From Lachnospiraceae bacterium (GTDB lineage Bacteria; Bacillota; Clostridia; Lachnospirales; Lachnospiraceae), in the NCBI GenBank assembly GCA_016293925.1, contig JAEDCX010000037.1:1-22157 (forward strand): a DNA stretch of 22,157 bases. Direction: 5' to 3'. This document shows positions 6,393 through 13,569 of this stretch, one piece after another. Both the position numbers and the translations under genes were made by a program. The notes under the pieces were generated by a model. That model worked only from the letters and a program-made list of their open reading frames with translations. It was not told the DNA's origin and did no database searches. Numbering within the stretch: position 1 is the stretch's first letter; every line of letters starts with the position of its first letter.

Positions 6393-6802
6393 TTCATGGC
6401 ATTTCGCCTATTCGTGCATTTGACACCTGGGCAAAGGCGGGTGTATATTATGTTAGAACCGAGGCGATGGTGTTTGGCTTCGATGTGAGACTGGAGGGGG
6501 AATTCGATACGGATACCCCGGAATCAGAGTATGTGCTTGTTCTGGATGATACAGGAAAGCCGCTCAGCACCTGCCGTATCCATGCACTTCCGGAGGAAGG
6601 CATCCGTAAGATCATTATTACAAGCCGTGATGAGGCAGTCGGATTCTATGAGAAGCTGGGATATCGGGCGGACTATTCCAAAGATTGCCGTGCGCTCTTT
6701 CCAACGGCAAGGAAAAAGGAGAATGAGACGCCCAAAAAGCCGGATCCGAGGTTCGTGATTGTGTACATGGAGAAAGAGATTATTTTGCCAAACGGAGGAT
6801 AA
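6389..6802 (+). CDS. GNAT acetyltransferase-like protein lacking its acetyl-CoA core; probable pseudogene
   Basis: The 137-codon frame is a join of two things. Residues 1-8 (MIHGISPI) are the end of the broken AraC regulator's DNA-binding domain. From about residue 10 it follows a GNAT family pattern: FDTWAKAGVYYVRTEAMVFGFDV, then EYVLVLDDTGKPLSTCRIHAL, then IITSRDEAVGFYEKLGYRADYSK. In intact GNAT proteins of this type the RIH strand is followed by an ERVAV strand and the RGxGIG pyrophosphate-binding motif, then a helix, before the ITSR strand. Here those roughly 35-40 residues are absent with the frame kept (join near PEEGIRK). Without that motif acetyl-CoA binding is unlikely. There is no convincing ribosome binding site before 6389; translation could only come by ATGA coupling to the upstream remnant. 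It ends 3 nt before the next gene. Confidence 0.7.
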   Translation: MIHGISPIRAFDTWAKAGVYYVRTEAMVFGFDVRLEGEFDTDTPESEYVLVLDDTGKPLSTCRIHALPEEGIRKIIITSRDEAVGFYEKLGYRADYSKDCRALFPTARKKENETPKKPDPRFVIVYMEKEIILPNGG

Positions 6803-6805
6803 TGT

Positions 6806-7069
6806 ATGTTTCATTATGACTATAAGACAACAGGAACCTGCTCCAGCATGATTCATCTGGATCTGGATGGAGAGATTGTCCGGAATGTGACCTTTGACGG
6901 TGGCTGTAACGGCAATCTCAAGGCGATCGGCCTGCTGGTGGAAGGGCAGACTGTCGATTATATTGTGGAGAAATTGTCCGGCAATCTCTGCGGATTCAAA
7001 CAGACATCCTGTGCGGATCAGTTAAGCAAGGCAGTCAGGGCAGCGAGAATTGCGCTGGCAGAACAGTAG
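6806..7069 (+). CDS. TSCPD-domain small protein, TIGR03905 family
   Basis: 87 residues with four conserved cysteines in family-typical settings: TTGTCSSMI (Cys12), VTFDGGCNGNLKAIGLLVEG (Cys34), GNLCGFKQTSCADQL (two Cys near 62 and 69). The last is a variant of the TSCPD signature, with Ala in place of the usual Pro. The domain also occurs at the C-terminus of some vitamin B12-dependent ribonucleotide reductases, and the stand-alone form is widespread in Clostridia and other anaerobes. A metal-binding role is often assumed from the cysteines, but the function is unknown. The ATG at 6806 follows ACGGAGGAT at about 6794-6802, a good ribosome binding site inside the end of the GNAT remnant. It is followed 20 nt later by recJ. 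Confidence 0.85.
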   Translation: MFHYDYKTTGTCSSMIHLDLDGEIVRNVTFDGGCNGNLKAIGLLVEGQTVDYIVEKLSGNLCGFKQTSCADQLSKAVRAARIALAEQ

Positions 7070-7089
7070 AGCAATTCGAGGGACCGATT

Positions 7090-8850
7090 GTGGACAAATG
7101 GTTTATCTATGCGAAAAGAGCAGATTTTGACAGACTGGCGCGGGAATTCCGGATTGATCCCGTGACTGCGCGCATTCTGCGGAACCGGGATGTGGTCGGA
7201 GATGAGGAAATCAGACAATATCTCTACGGTACATTGGAGGATCTGAACGATCCCCATACAATGAAGGATGTGGACAAGGCGGCGGAACTCCTGTGGGAGG
7301 CAGTCAGGAATCATCGGAAGATCCGGGTGATCGGAGATTATGATATTGACGGAGTCTGTTCTACCTACATCCTTGTTAAAGGTCTGCGAATGCTGGGAGC
7401 GGATGTGGACTACGCGATTCCGCACCGGGTGGCAGACGGATATGGACTGAACATGGCGCTTGTGGAGCAGGCATACGAATCCGGGCGGGAATTACTGATT
7501 ACCTGTGATAACGGAATCGCCGCTGCAGAACAGATCGCCTATGCCAAAACAAAGGGAATGACGGTGGTGGTAACGGATCATCATGAGATTCCCTACGAGG
7601 AGACAACGGACGGAGGACGAACCTATCTGCTGCCACCGGCAGACGCCGTAGTGGATCCGAAACAGGAGGACTGTCCCTACCCGTTTGCAGAGATCTGCGG
7701 CTGCGTGGTGGCGTGGAAACTGATGCAGGTGATGTATGAGAGGGCACCGGTTCCGGTTCCGGAGGATTTTCTGGAGATCGCAGCGTTTGCAACGATTGGG
7801 GATGTGATGGAACTGCGGAAGGAAAACCGCATCATTGTACGTTTCGGTCTGCGGCAACTTTCCGATACCGGGAATATCGGTCTGCGGGCGCTGATGGATG
7901 TATGCGGCCTTAGCGGGGAAACATTGACACCGTATCATGTGGGATTTGTAATGGGTCCCTGCATGAATGCCACGGGACGTCTGGACACGGCGGAGAGAGC
8001 TTTGCGTCTCCTGCTGACAGAGGACCGGGGGGAAGCGGTAGCCATTGCAACAGATCTGAAGGAACTGAATGACAGCAGGAAATCACTGACCCTGCAGGGA
8101 ACGGAGCAGGCCATCCGTATGGTGGAGGAAACCGGGTTGGGAACCGACCGTGTTCTGGTGGTTTATCTTCCCGAATGTCACGAGAGTCTGGCAGGCATTA
8201 TCGCGGGACGACTGCGGGAACGGTTTTGTAAGCCGGTATTCGTGCTGACGGATGGAGAAGAGGGTGTGAAAGGTTCCGGACGGAGTATAGAAGCCTATTC
8301 CATGTACGAGGAGTTAAGTAAATGCAGGGAACTTCTGACCAGATTCGGCGGTCACAGGATGGCTGCGGGGCTGTCTCTTGAGAAAGAGAATGTGGATGCA
8401 CTGCGGCGTATGCTGAACGAAAACTGCACGCTGACAGAAGAGGATATGATTCATAAAGTCTATATCGATATGAAACTGCCGCCCGCCTACGTCACCGAGA
8501 AACTGATTCATGAGTGGGAACTGCTGGCTCCCTTCGGAAACGGTAATGCAAAACCCGTATTCGGACTGGGCGGTATGAAGCTGTTGTCCATGAATATCAT
8601 CGGCAGGAACCGGAATGTGTGCCGGTTGACAGTACAGGATCCGGAAGGAAGAAGATACGGAATGATCCGTTTCGGTGATCCTGCACAGCTGCAGGACTAT
8701 ATCAAAGAGCGGTTCGGGGAAGAACAACTTGACAGGCTGATGCGGGGAGCAGAGAATGAAGTGATTCTGAACGTTCTCTATTACCCCTCTATCAACGAAT
8801 TTCGCGGGAAAAAAGAGATTCAGCTGGAGATGCTGAGTTTTCAGGCATAA
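7090..8850 (+). CDS. recJ: Single-stranded-DNA-specific exonuclease RecJ
   Basis: 586 residues, usual length for a Firmicute RecJ core. It has the DHH phosphoesterase motifs in order: IGDYDIDGVCS (Asp83, Asp85, Asp87; motif I), ITCDNGIAA (Asp140), VVTDHHEIP (Asp163, His164, His165; motif III) and DAVVDPKQ. Further on are AAFATIGDVMEL and MGPCMNATGRLDTAERAL, the DHHA1 domain (ESLAGIIAGRLRERFCKPVFVL, SGRSIEAYSMYEEL, FGGHRMAAGLSL), and an OB-fold C-terminal segment (APFGNGNAKPVFGL). The enzyme degrades single-stranded DNA 5' to 3' with a divalent metal in RecF-type recombination, mismatch and base excision repair. The start is GTG at 7090 with GAGGGA 6-11 nt upstream; its MDKWF N-terminus resembles the usual clostridial M-x-K-W start. 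Probably transcribed with the preceding TSCPD gene; a hairpin follows. Confidence 0.96.
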   Translation: MDKWFIYAKRADFDRLAREFRIDPVTARILRNRDVVGDEEIRQYLYGTLEDLNDPHTMKDVDKAAELLWEAVRNHRKIRVIGDYDIDGVCSTYILVKGLRMLGADVDYAIPHRVADGYGLNMALVEQAYESGRELLITCDNGIAAAEQIAYAKTKGMTVVVTDHHEIPYEETTDGGRTYLLPPADAVVDPKQEDCPYPFAEICGCVVAWKLMQVMYERAPVPVPEDFLEIAAFATIGDVMELRKENRIIVRFGLRQLSDTGNIGLRALMDVCGLSGETLTPYHVGFVMGPCMNATGRLDTAERALRLLLTEDRGEAVAIATDLKELNDSRKSLTLQGTEQAIRMVEETGLGTDRVLVVYLPECHESLAGIIAGRLRERFCKPVFVLTDGEEGVKGSGRSIEAYSMYEELSKCRELLTRFGGHRMAAGLSLEKENVDALRRMLNENCTLTEEDMIHKVYIDMKLPPAYVTEKLIHEWELLAPFGNGNAKPVFGLGGMKLLSMNIIGRNRNVCRLTVQDPEGRRYGMIRFGDPAQLQDYIKERFGEEQLDRLMRGAENEVILNVLYYPSINEFRGKKEIQLEMLSFQA

Positions 8851-8859
8851 TGATACAGT

Positions 8860-8891
8860 AGAAAGACCAAGGACGAATCCTTGGCCTTTCT
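8860..8891 (+). terminator. Hairpin terminator after recJ
   Basis: A 14-bp stem with one A-C mismatch (8860-8873 paired with 8878-8891) closes a stable CGAA tetraloop. It begins 9 nt after the recJ stop. The right arm is followed by GCTTCTTAT, a broken U-tract, so termination may be incomplete, but position and stability support the call. Confidence 0.7.
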
Positions 8892-9019
8892 GCTTCTTAT
8901 GAGGGGGGAGATAGTAGTTTTTCAACTATCTGAATACAACTATAATCGATAATTGTGACGAAAGTGTGTCTACTTTCTGAAAAAAAGAGAAAGAAAGTAT
9001 TATGAAATCATATATTTGA

Positions 9020-9045
9020 TTTCCCGAAAATTTTATTTCGGGAAA
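9020..9045. repeat. Inverted repeat with perfect 10-bp arms at the priA promoter
   Basis: TTTCCCGAAA at 9020-9029 and TTTCGGGAAA at 9036-9045 are exact reverse complements around the spacer ATTTTA. The arrangement is 26 bp in all and overlaps the -35 side of the promoter whose -10 box lies at 9059-9064. The position upstream of the start site suits a DNA operator bound by a dimeric regulator better than a terminator, since no U-tract follows. It does not match the LexA, CIRCE or CtsR boxes I know. Confidence 0.6.
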
Positions 9046-9064
9046 GTCGGAAGCGTGATATAAT
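9036..9064 (+). promoter_or_regulatory. Extended -10 promoter for the priA operon
   Basis: A perfect TATAAT at 9059-9064 is preceded by TGA, forming an extended -10 element. The -35 region at the right distance (17-bp spacer) is TTTCGG at 9036-9041, a poor match, as is common with extended -10 promoters. The start would lie near 9071, about 33 nt before the priA ATG, with GGAG at 9090-9093 as its ribosome binding site. It is the only clear promoter upstream of the eleven-gene run. Confidence 0.65.
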
Positions 9065-9103
9065 GAAAATGTATGACCATATCAGACATGGAGAAACTAC
9101 ACA

Positions 9104-11383
9104 ATGGGTCGAGAGTATGCAAATATCATCGTTGATATTTCCCATGAAAAACTGGATAAGACATTTCAATACCGGATACCGGAGCGATTGCAGGATCAGA
9201 TTGAACCGGGGATGCGGGTAATGATCCCTTTCGGAGCCGGCAATAAGCTGATTCAGGGGTATGTGATGGAATGTGGTGATACGCCGGAGTATGATCCCGG
9301 TAAACTGAAAGAAATCGAATCTGTGGCAGCAGGACAGGTTACTGCGGAGAGTACGGCGATCCGTCTGGCGGTCTGGATGAAGGAGCAGTACGGTTCCACC
9401 ACGAATCAGGCGCTGAAAATGGTACTTCCCGTGAAGAAGACTGTCAAAGGAATCGTGAAAAAGACGATTGTCAGCAATATGGACCGTGCCCGGTGGCAGA
9501 CTGCACTGGAAGGATATGAGCGAAAACATCAAGAGGCGAGAATCCGTCTTGCAAAGGAATTGATGGAACAGAACCGTCTTCCCTACGAACTGGTAACGGA
9601 TAAACTGGGCGTGTCATCCGCGATGCTTCGTTCTATGGAAGAAAAGGGGCAGATCCGGGTGGAGAGTGAGAATCAGTACCGGAATCCGATCGGTGATATT
9701 CGACGGGAAGAACCCCTTGCATTGAGTTCGGAGCAGCAGGCGATCGTAGACGACATCATGTCCCACCGGCGCAAGGGGCATGGGAGAAAATACCTGATCC
9801 AGGGGATTACCGGCAGTGGCAAGACGTTGGTGTATATCCATCTGATCCGGCAGGTCATTGAGATGGGGCAGCAGGCCATTGTATTGATTCCGGAGATTGC
9901 CCTGACTTACCAGACGGTGCTCCGGTTCTACAAAGCCTTCGGAGACCGGGTTACTGTGGTGAATTCCAGACTTTCTCCCGGAGAGAAATACGATCAGTTT
10001 ATGCGTGCGAAGCAGGGAGAGGTGGATGTGGTCATTGGACCACGGTCTGCTCTTTTCGTTCCCTTTGAGCGGCTGGGTATGATTATTATGGATGAAGAGC
10101 ATGAGGGCAGCTACAAAAGTGAAACGATGCCGAAATATCATGCCAGAGAGGTTGCTTTTGAACTGGCATCCTATTATAATGCCAGTGTTGTGCTGGGATC
10201 TGCCACACCGTCCCTGGAAGCCAATTATCTGTGTGAGCAGGGGCAGATGACGAAATACAGACTGACCCGCCGGCTGACGGGCGGGACGCTGCCCGAAGTT
10301 CATATTGCGGATATGCGCAGGGAACTAAAGGAAGGGAACCGATCGATTTTCAGCAGACAGCTGCATGAGATGATGGAAGAACGGCTTCGGAGAAAAGAGC
10401 AGATTATTCTGTTCCTGAACCGGAGAGGATATTCCGGATTCGTGTCCTGCAGAACCTGCGGAGAGGTAATGCAATGTCCACATTGTGACGTGTCACTGTC
10501 GGAACACAGAAATGGTACGCTGGTGTGTCATTATTGCGGATACACCATTCGGAAACCGGAGACATGCCCGTCCTGCAATTCCCGATATCTCATGGGATTC
10601 AAAGCGGGAACACAGCAGATTGAAGAAGCTTTGTGGCGGGAGTTCCCGGAGGGAAAAACACTCCGTATGGATGCGGACACCACCAGACAGAAGGACAGCT
10701 ATGAAGAGATCTTGTCTGCGTTTGCCAATCGGGAAGCAGATATCCTGATCGGAACGCAGATGATTGTGAAGGGACATGATTTCCCGGGTGTAACACTGGT
10801 AGGAATATTGGCTGCGGATCTGTCTTTGCACGTCAATGATTTCCGGGCAGGAGAGAGAACCTTTCAGCTACTGACCCAGGCGGCGGGAAGGGCCGGCAGA
10901 GGACAGCTTCCGGGGGATGTAGTGATTCAGACCTATCAGCCGGAGGATATGTATATCCAATATGCATCCAGGCAGGATTATGACGGATTCTACCGGGAAG
11001 AACTGGAATACCGGGAACTGATGGAGTATCCTCCCGTTGCCCATATGATGTGCGTACAGGCATTTGCCACGGAGGAGCGCAGGGGACTCGGACTGATTAC
11101 AAAGCTGACGAAAGAATTGCGGATAGCCGCGAAGCAGGGCGGATCGCTTCCTACGGGGGAGCGGAAACCGGAACCGGGAGGAGCCGGAACCGTATCCGTG
11201 ATTGGACCGGCACCGGCCGGCGTCGGTAAAGTGAAGGATGTATACCGGTTTGTGTCCTATGTGAAAAGTCCGGACAGGCAGGTACTTGTAAGGCTAAAGG
11301 ACGATCTGGAGCGGGTGATCCGGGAACTTCCGTTGACGGATCGGGAATATGTACAATTTGATTTTGATCCAATGAATATATAG
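9104..11383 (+). CDS. priA: Primosomal protein N', replication restart helicase PriA
   Basis: 759 residues. The N-terminal DNA 3'-end binding domain begins MGREYANIIVDISHEKLDKTF. The helicase core has Walker A GITGSGKT (234-241), PEIALTYQ, Walker B DEEH (330-333) and GSATPSLE. Eight cysteines form the two-zinc module inserted in the second helicase lobe (Cys449, 452, 458, 461, 476, 479, 488, 491). Later motifs are ILIGTQMIVKGHDFPGVTLVGI and QAAGRAGRG. PriA recognises stalled forks and D-loops and reloads the replicative helicase with DnaD/DnaB-type partners. Every family motif is present, and the length is normal. A short low-complexity insertion rich in Gly, Pro and Glu (about 684-703) interrupts the C-terminal domain. 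The ATG at 9104 follows GGAG at 9090-9093. It is first in the operon and is followed by def 12 nt later, the same order as in B. subtilis. Confidence 0.97.
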   Translation: MGREYANIIVDISHEKLDKTFQYRIPERLQDQIEPGMRVMIPFGAGNKLIQGYVMECGDTPEYDPGKLKEIESVAAGQVTAESTAIRLAVWMKEQYGSTTNQALKMVLPVKKTVKGIVKKTIVSNMDRARWQTALEGYERKHQEARIRLAKELMEQNRLPYELVTDKLGVSSAMLRSMEEKGQIRVESENQYRNPIGDIRREEPLALSSEQQAIVDDIMSHRRKGHGRKYLIQGITGSGKTLVYIHLIRQVIEMGQQAIVLIPEIALTYQTVLRFYKAFGDRVTVVNSRLSPGEKYDQFMRAKQGEVDVVIGPRSALFVPFERLGMIIMDEEHEGSYKSETMPKYHAREVAFELASYYNASVVLGSATPSLEANYLCEQGQMTKYRLTRRLTGGTLPEVHIADMRRELKEGNRSIFSRQLHEMMEERLRRKEQIILFLNRRGYSGFVSCRTCGEVMQCPHCDVSLSEHRNGTLVCHYCGYTIRKPETCPSCNSRYLMGFKAGTQQIEEALWREFPEGKTLRMDADTTRQKDSYEEILSAFANREADILIGTQMIVKGHDFPGVTLVGILAADLSLHVNDFRAGERTFQLLTQAAGRAGRGQLPGDVVIQTYQPEDMYIQYASRQDYDGFYREELEYRELMEYPPVAHMMCVQAFATEERRGLGLITKLTKELRIAAKQGGSLPTGERKPEPGGAGTVSVIGPAPAGVGKVKDVYRFVSYVKSPDRQVLVRLKDDLERVIRELPLTDREYVQFDFDPMNI

Positions 11384-11395
11384 GAGAGAAGAACA

Positions 11396-11881
11396 ATGGC
11401 AATCAGAAACATAAGACAATACGGAGACAGTGTATTAGAGAAACGGTGTAAGGAAGTGACGGAGATGACACCGCGTACGATCGATCTGATCAATGACATG
11501 ATCGAGACCATGTATGAAGGAAACGGCGTTGGCCTGGCTGCGTGCCAGGTGGGAATACTCAAGAGAATCGTCGTGATCGATACAACCGGCGAGGATCTTC
11601 ATATTCTCATCAATCCACGGATCGTGGAACAGAGCGGGGAGCAGACCGGAAGCGAAGGCTGTCTGAGTCTGCCCGGCAAATCCGGTATCGTGACCAGACC
11701 CAACTATGTGAAATGTGTCGCGTTGAATGAGAAGATGGAGCCCATCGAACTGGAGGGAACTGAATTGCTCGCTAGGGCAATCTGCCATGAACTGGATCAT
11801 CTGGACGGTCATATGTATGTGGAGAAGGTTCAGGGAGAACTGTCAGAAGTGTCCTATGACGAGGACGGGGAGGAAGCATGA
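11396..11881 (+). CDS. def: Peptide deformylase
   Basis: 161 residues with all three catalytic motifs: GVGLAACQVG (motif 1, 44-53), EGCLSLPG (motif 2, metal ligand Cys89) and HELDHLDG (motif 3, ligands His131 and His135, catalytic Glu132). It removes the formyl group from the N-terminal methionine of nascent proteins at the ribosome, using a divalent metal, usually Fe2+. The EGCLSLPG form and short length indicate a type 1-like enzyme. The start ATG has GGAGAGAAG 5-14 nt upstream. The last codons overlap the fmt start by 4 nt (ATGA, 11878-11881), so the enzyme that removes the formyl group is translationally coupled to the one that adds it. Confidence 0.97.
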   Translation: MAIRNIRQYGDSVLEKRCKEVTEMTPRTIDLINDMIETMYEGNGVGLAACQVGILKRIVVIDTTGEDLHILINPRIVEQSGEQTGSEGCLSLPGKSGIVTRPNYVKCVALNEKMEPIELEGTELLARAICHELDHLDGHMYVEKVQGELSEVSYDEDGEEA

Positions 11882-12801
11882 GAATCGTTTTTATGGGTAC
11901 GCCGGACTTCGCGGTTGGTGCATTGGAGGCGATTATTGCGGCGGGACATGATGTGGCAGCCTGTGTGACCCAGCCGGATAAACCAAAGGGACGGGGCAAG
12001 GAGATTCAGTGTCCGCCGGTGAAGGAATGTGCCATCAAGCATCATATTCCCGTGTTTCAACCAGAACGGGTGAAAGAACCGGAGGCGGTGGAACAGTTAC
12101 GAAGCTATGATGCGGATATGTTTGTTGTGGCAGCGTTCGGACAGATTCTGTCCGGTGAGATTCTGCATATGCCCCGTTTCGGGTGCGTGAATATCCATGC
12201 TTCTCTGCTGCCGAAGTACAGAGGTGCAGCGCCCATCAACTGGGCCATCATCAACGGAGAAGAGAAAACCGGTGTCACCATCATGCAGATGAATGAAGGG
12301 GTTGATACCGGTGATATGCTCATGGCCCGGGAGGTTGTGATCGAACCGAAAGAAACGGCAGCCACACTGTTTGATAAACTGGCGCAGTGCGGAGCCGAAT
12401 TGATTGTCAGTGCCATTCCGTTGCTGGAACAGGGGCTGCTGAAACCGGTTCCCCAGGAGGAAGCACTTGCCAGCAAGGCCAGAATGCTGCACAAAGAACT
12501 GGGGCACATGAATTTTGCAATGTCGGCCGTGCAGATCGAGCGGCTGATCCGCGGCTTGAATCCATGGCCGGGCGCATACACCCACTATCAGGGCAAAACG
12601 CTGAAAGTATGGGATGCGGATGTGGAGAGTGGCAGCGGGAATCCGGGTAGCGTAGCGTTTGTGGAACGAGACCGGATCGGTGTATACACTGCAGAGGGGA
12701 TTTTGGTTCTGCGGGAGATCCAGCTGGAGGGGAAGAAGAGAATGCCGGTGAAAGATTTCCTGCTGGGGAATCCGGTCACGGCAGGAGAAATGTTTGGTTA
12801 G
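11878..12801 (+). CDS. fmt: Methionyl-tRNA formyltransferase
   Basis: 307 residues. The N-terminal hydrolase-like formyl transferase domain starts MRIVFMGTPDFAVGALE. It carries the catalytic triad Asn105, His107 and Asp143 (VNIHASLLPKYRGAAPINWA and MNEGVDTGDML), which correspond to Asn106, His108 and Asp144 of the E. coli enzyme. The C-terminal OB-like tRNA-binding domain includes RGLNPWPGAYT. It transfers a formyl group from 10-formyltetrahydrofolate to initiator Met-tRNA. The ATG overlaps the def stop (ATGA); GAGGAAG about 6-11 nt upstream, within def, is the ribosome binding site. Length and motifs are normal. Confidence 0.97.
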   Translation: MRIVFMGTPDFAVGALEAIIAAGHDVAACVTQPDKPKGRGKEIQCPPVKECAIKHHIPVFQPERVKEPEAVEQLRSYDADMFVVAAFGQILSGEILHMPRFGCVNIHASLLPKYRGAAPINWAIINGEEKTGVTIMQMNEGVDTGDMLMAREVVIEPKETAATLFDKLAQCGAELIVSAIPLLEQGLLKPVPQEEALASKARMLHKELGHMNFAMSAVQIERLIRGLNPWPGAYTHYQGKTLKVWDADVESGSGNPGSVAFVERDRIGVYTAEGILVLREIQLEGKKRMPVKDFLLGNPVTAGEMFG

Positions 12802-12816
12802 ATGAGGTGATTTGGT

Positions 12817-13569
12817 ATGATTCTTTTGAATGCGAATGTGGATTCCATCATGTATGGACCCGGCTATGGGTATGGATACTGGTATTATTTTGACTGGACT
12901 TATCTGCTTCTGATTGTTGCAGCGCTGTTCTCTGTCATTGCATCCGTGAAGGTAAACAGCACCTTCAGTAAATATTCCCGCATACGCAGTATGTCAGGTA
13001 TGACGGGGGCGCAGACCGCACAGCAGATGTTGCAGAATGCCGGTATATATGATGTCAGAATCGAACGTGTCTCGGGACATCTGTCAGACCATTACGATCC
13101 GAGAAATAAAGTGCTTCGACTGTCTGATTCCACCTATTCCGACTGCTCTGTGGCAGCGGTGGGAGTCGCCGCCCACGAGTGCGGTCATGCGATCCAGCAT
13201 GATGTTGGATATGGTCCGCTGGTATTGCGGTCCACGCTGATTCCGATTGCAAATGTGGGATCCAGAATCGGAATTCCTCTGGTCATTCTGGGAGCAATTC
13301 TGGGGTTTCATTCCATCCTGATCCAGATCGGTATTCTCGTATTTTCGATCTCCGTTCTGGTCCAACTGGTTACTCTTCCGGTTGAGATCAATGCGTCCAG
13401 ACGTGCTGTGAAACTATTGGGGGAGCACAGGATCCTGTCCGATCAGGAATTGCCGTATTGCCGTAAGGTTTTGACAGCTGCGGCGATGACATATGTTGCG
13501 GCAGCGGCTTCTGCGGTGCTGTCACTCATCCGTCTGATTGTACTGTTCGGGAACAGGAAAAAGGATTGA
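12817..13569 (+). CDS. YugP-like neutral zinc metallopeptidase (Zn_peptidase_2 family)
   Basis: 250 residues. A glycine/tyrosine-rich N-terminus (MYGPGYGYGYWYYFDWTY) leads into a membrane helix (about 28-46). The zinc motif HECGHAIQHD (His120, Glu121, His124) follows, with a further acidic ligand candidate in EINASRRAVKLL, and there are hydrophobic segments at about 140-185 and 220-245. This matches the PF04298 family (B. subtilis YugP type): membrane-embedded metallopeptidases with few known substrates. Before the motif, DPRNKVLRLSD is a typical conserved stretch. The ATG at 12817 has GAGGTGA 8-14 nt upstream. It is inserted between fmt and rsmB, where B. subtilis has no gene; I recall the same arrangement in other Clostridia. 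Its stop overlaps the TTG start of rsmB. Confidence 0.88.
   Translation: MILLNANVDSIMYGPGYGYGYWYYFDWTYLLLIVAALFSVIASVKVNSTFSKYSRIRSMSGMTGAQTAQQMLQNAGIYDVRIERVSGHLSDHYDPRNKVLRLSDSTYSDCSVAAVGVAAHECGHAIQHDVGYGPLVLRSTLIPIANVGSRIGIPLVILGAILGFHSILIQIGILVFSISVLVQLVTLPVEINASRRAVKLLGEHRILSDQELPYCRKVLTAAAMTYVAAAASAVLSLIRLIVLFGNRKKD

Larger units (their letters stand above)
8892..9103 (+). other. Non-coding gap before priA with several small inverted repeats
   Basis: I see no credible coding frame here. The stretch holds a purine run (GAGGGGGGAG, 8901-8910), a 7-bp inverted repeat around a T-rich loop (AGATAGT 8909-8915 with ACTATCT 8925-8931), a 6-bp inverted repeat (GAAAGT 8960-8965 with ACTTTC 8972-8977) followed by an A-rich tract, then the long inverted repeat at 9020-9045 and the priA promoter. 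It is clearly more AT-rich than the flanking genes, as expected for a regulatory spacer. No riboswitch class is recognisable. Confidence 0.5.

Noticed and set aside
8960..8990. A short inverted repeat followed by an A-run, read as a possible minus-strand terminator.
   Set aside because: On the minus strand the T-run would come before the stem rather than after it, and there is no minus-strand gene nearby to terminate. The 6-bp stem is also weak.
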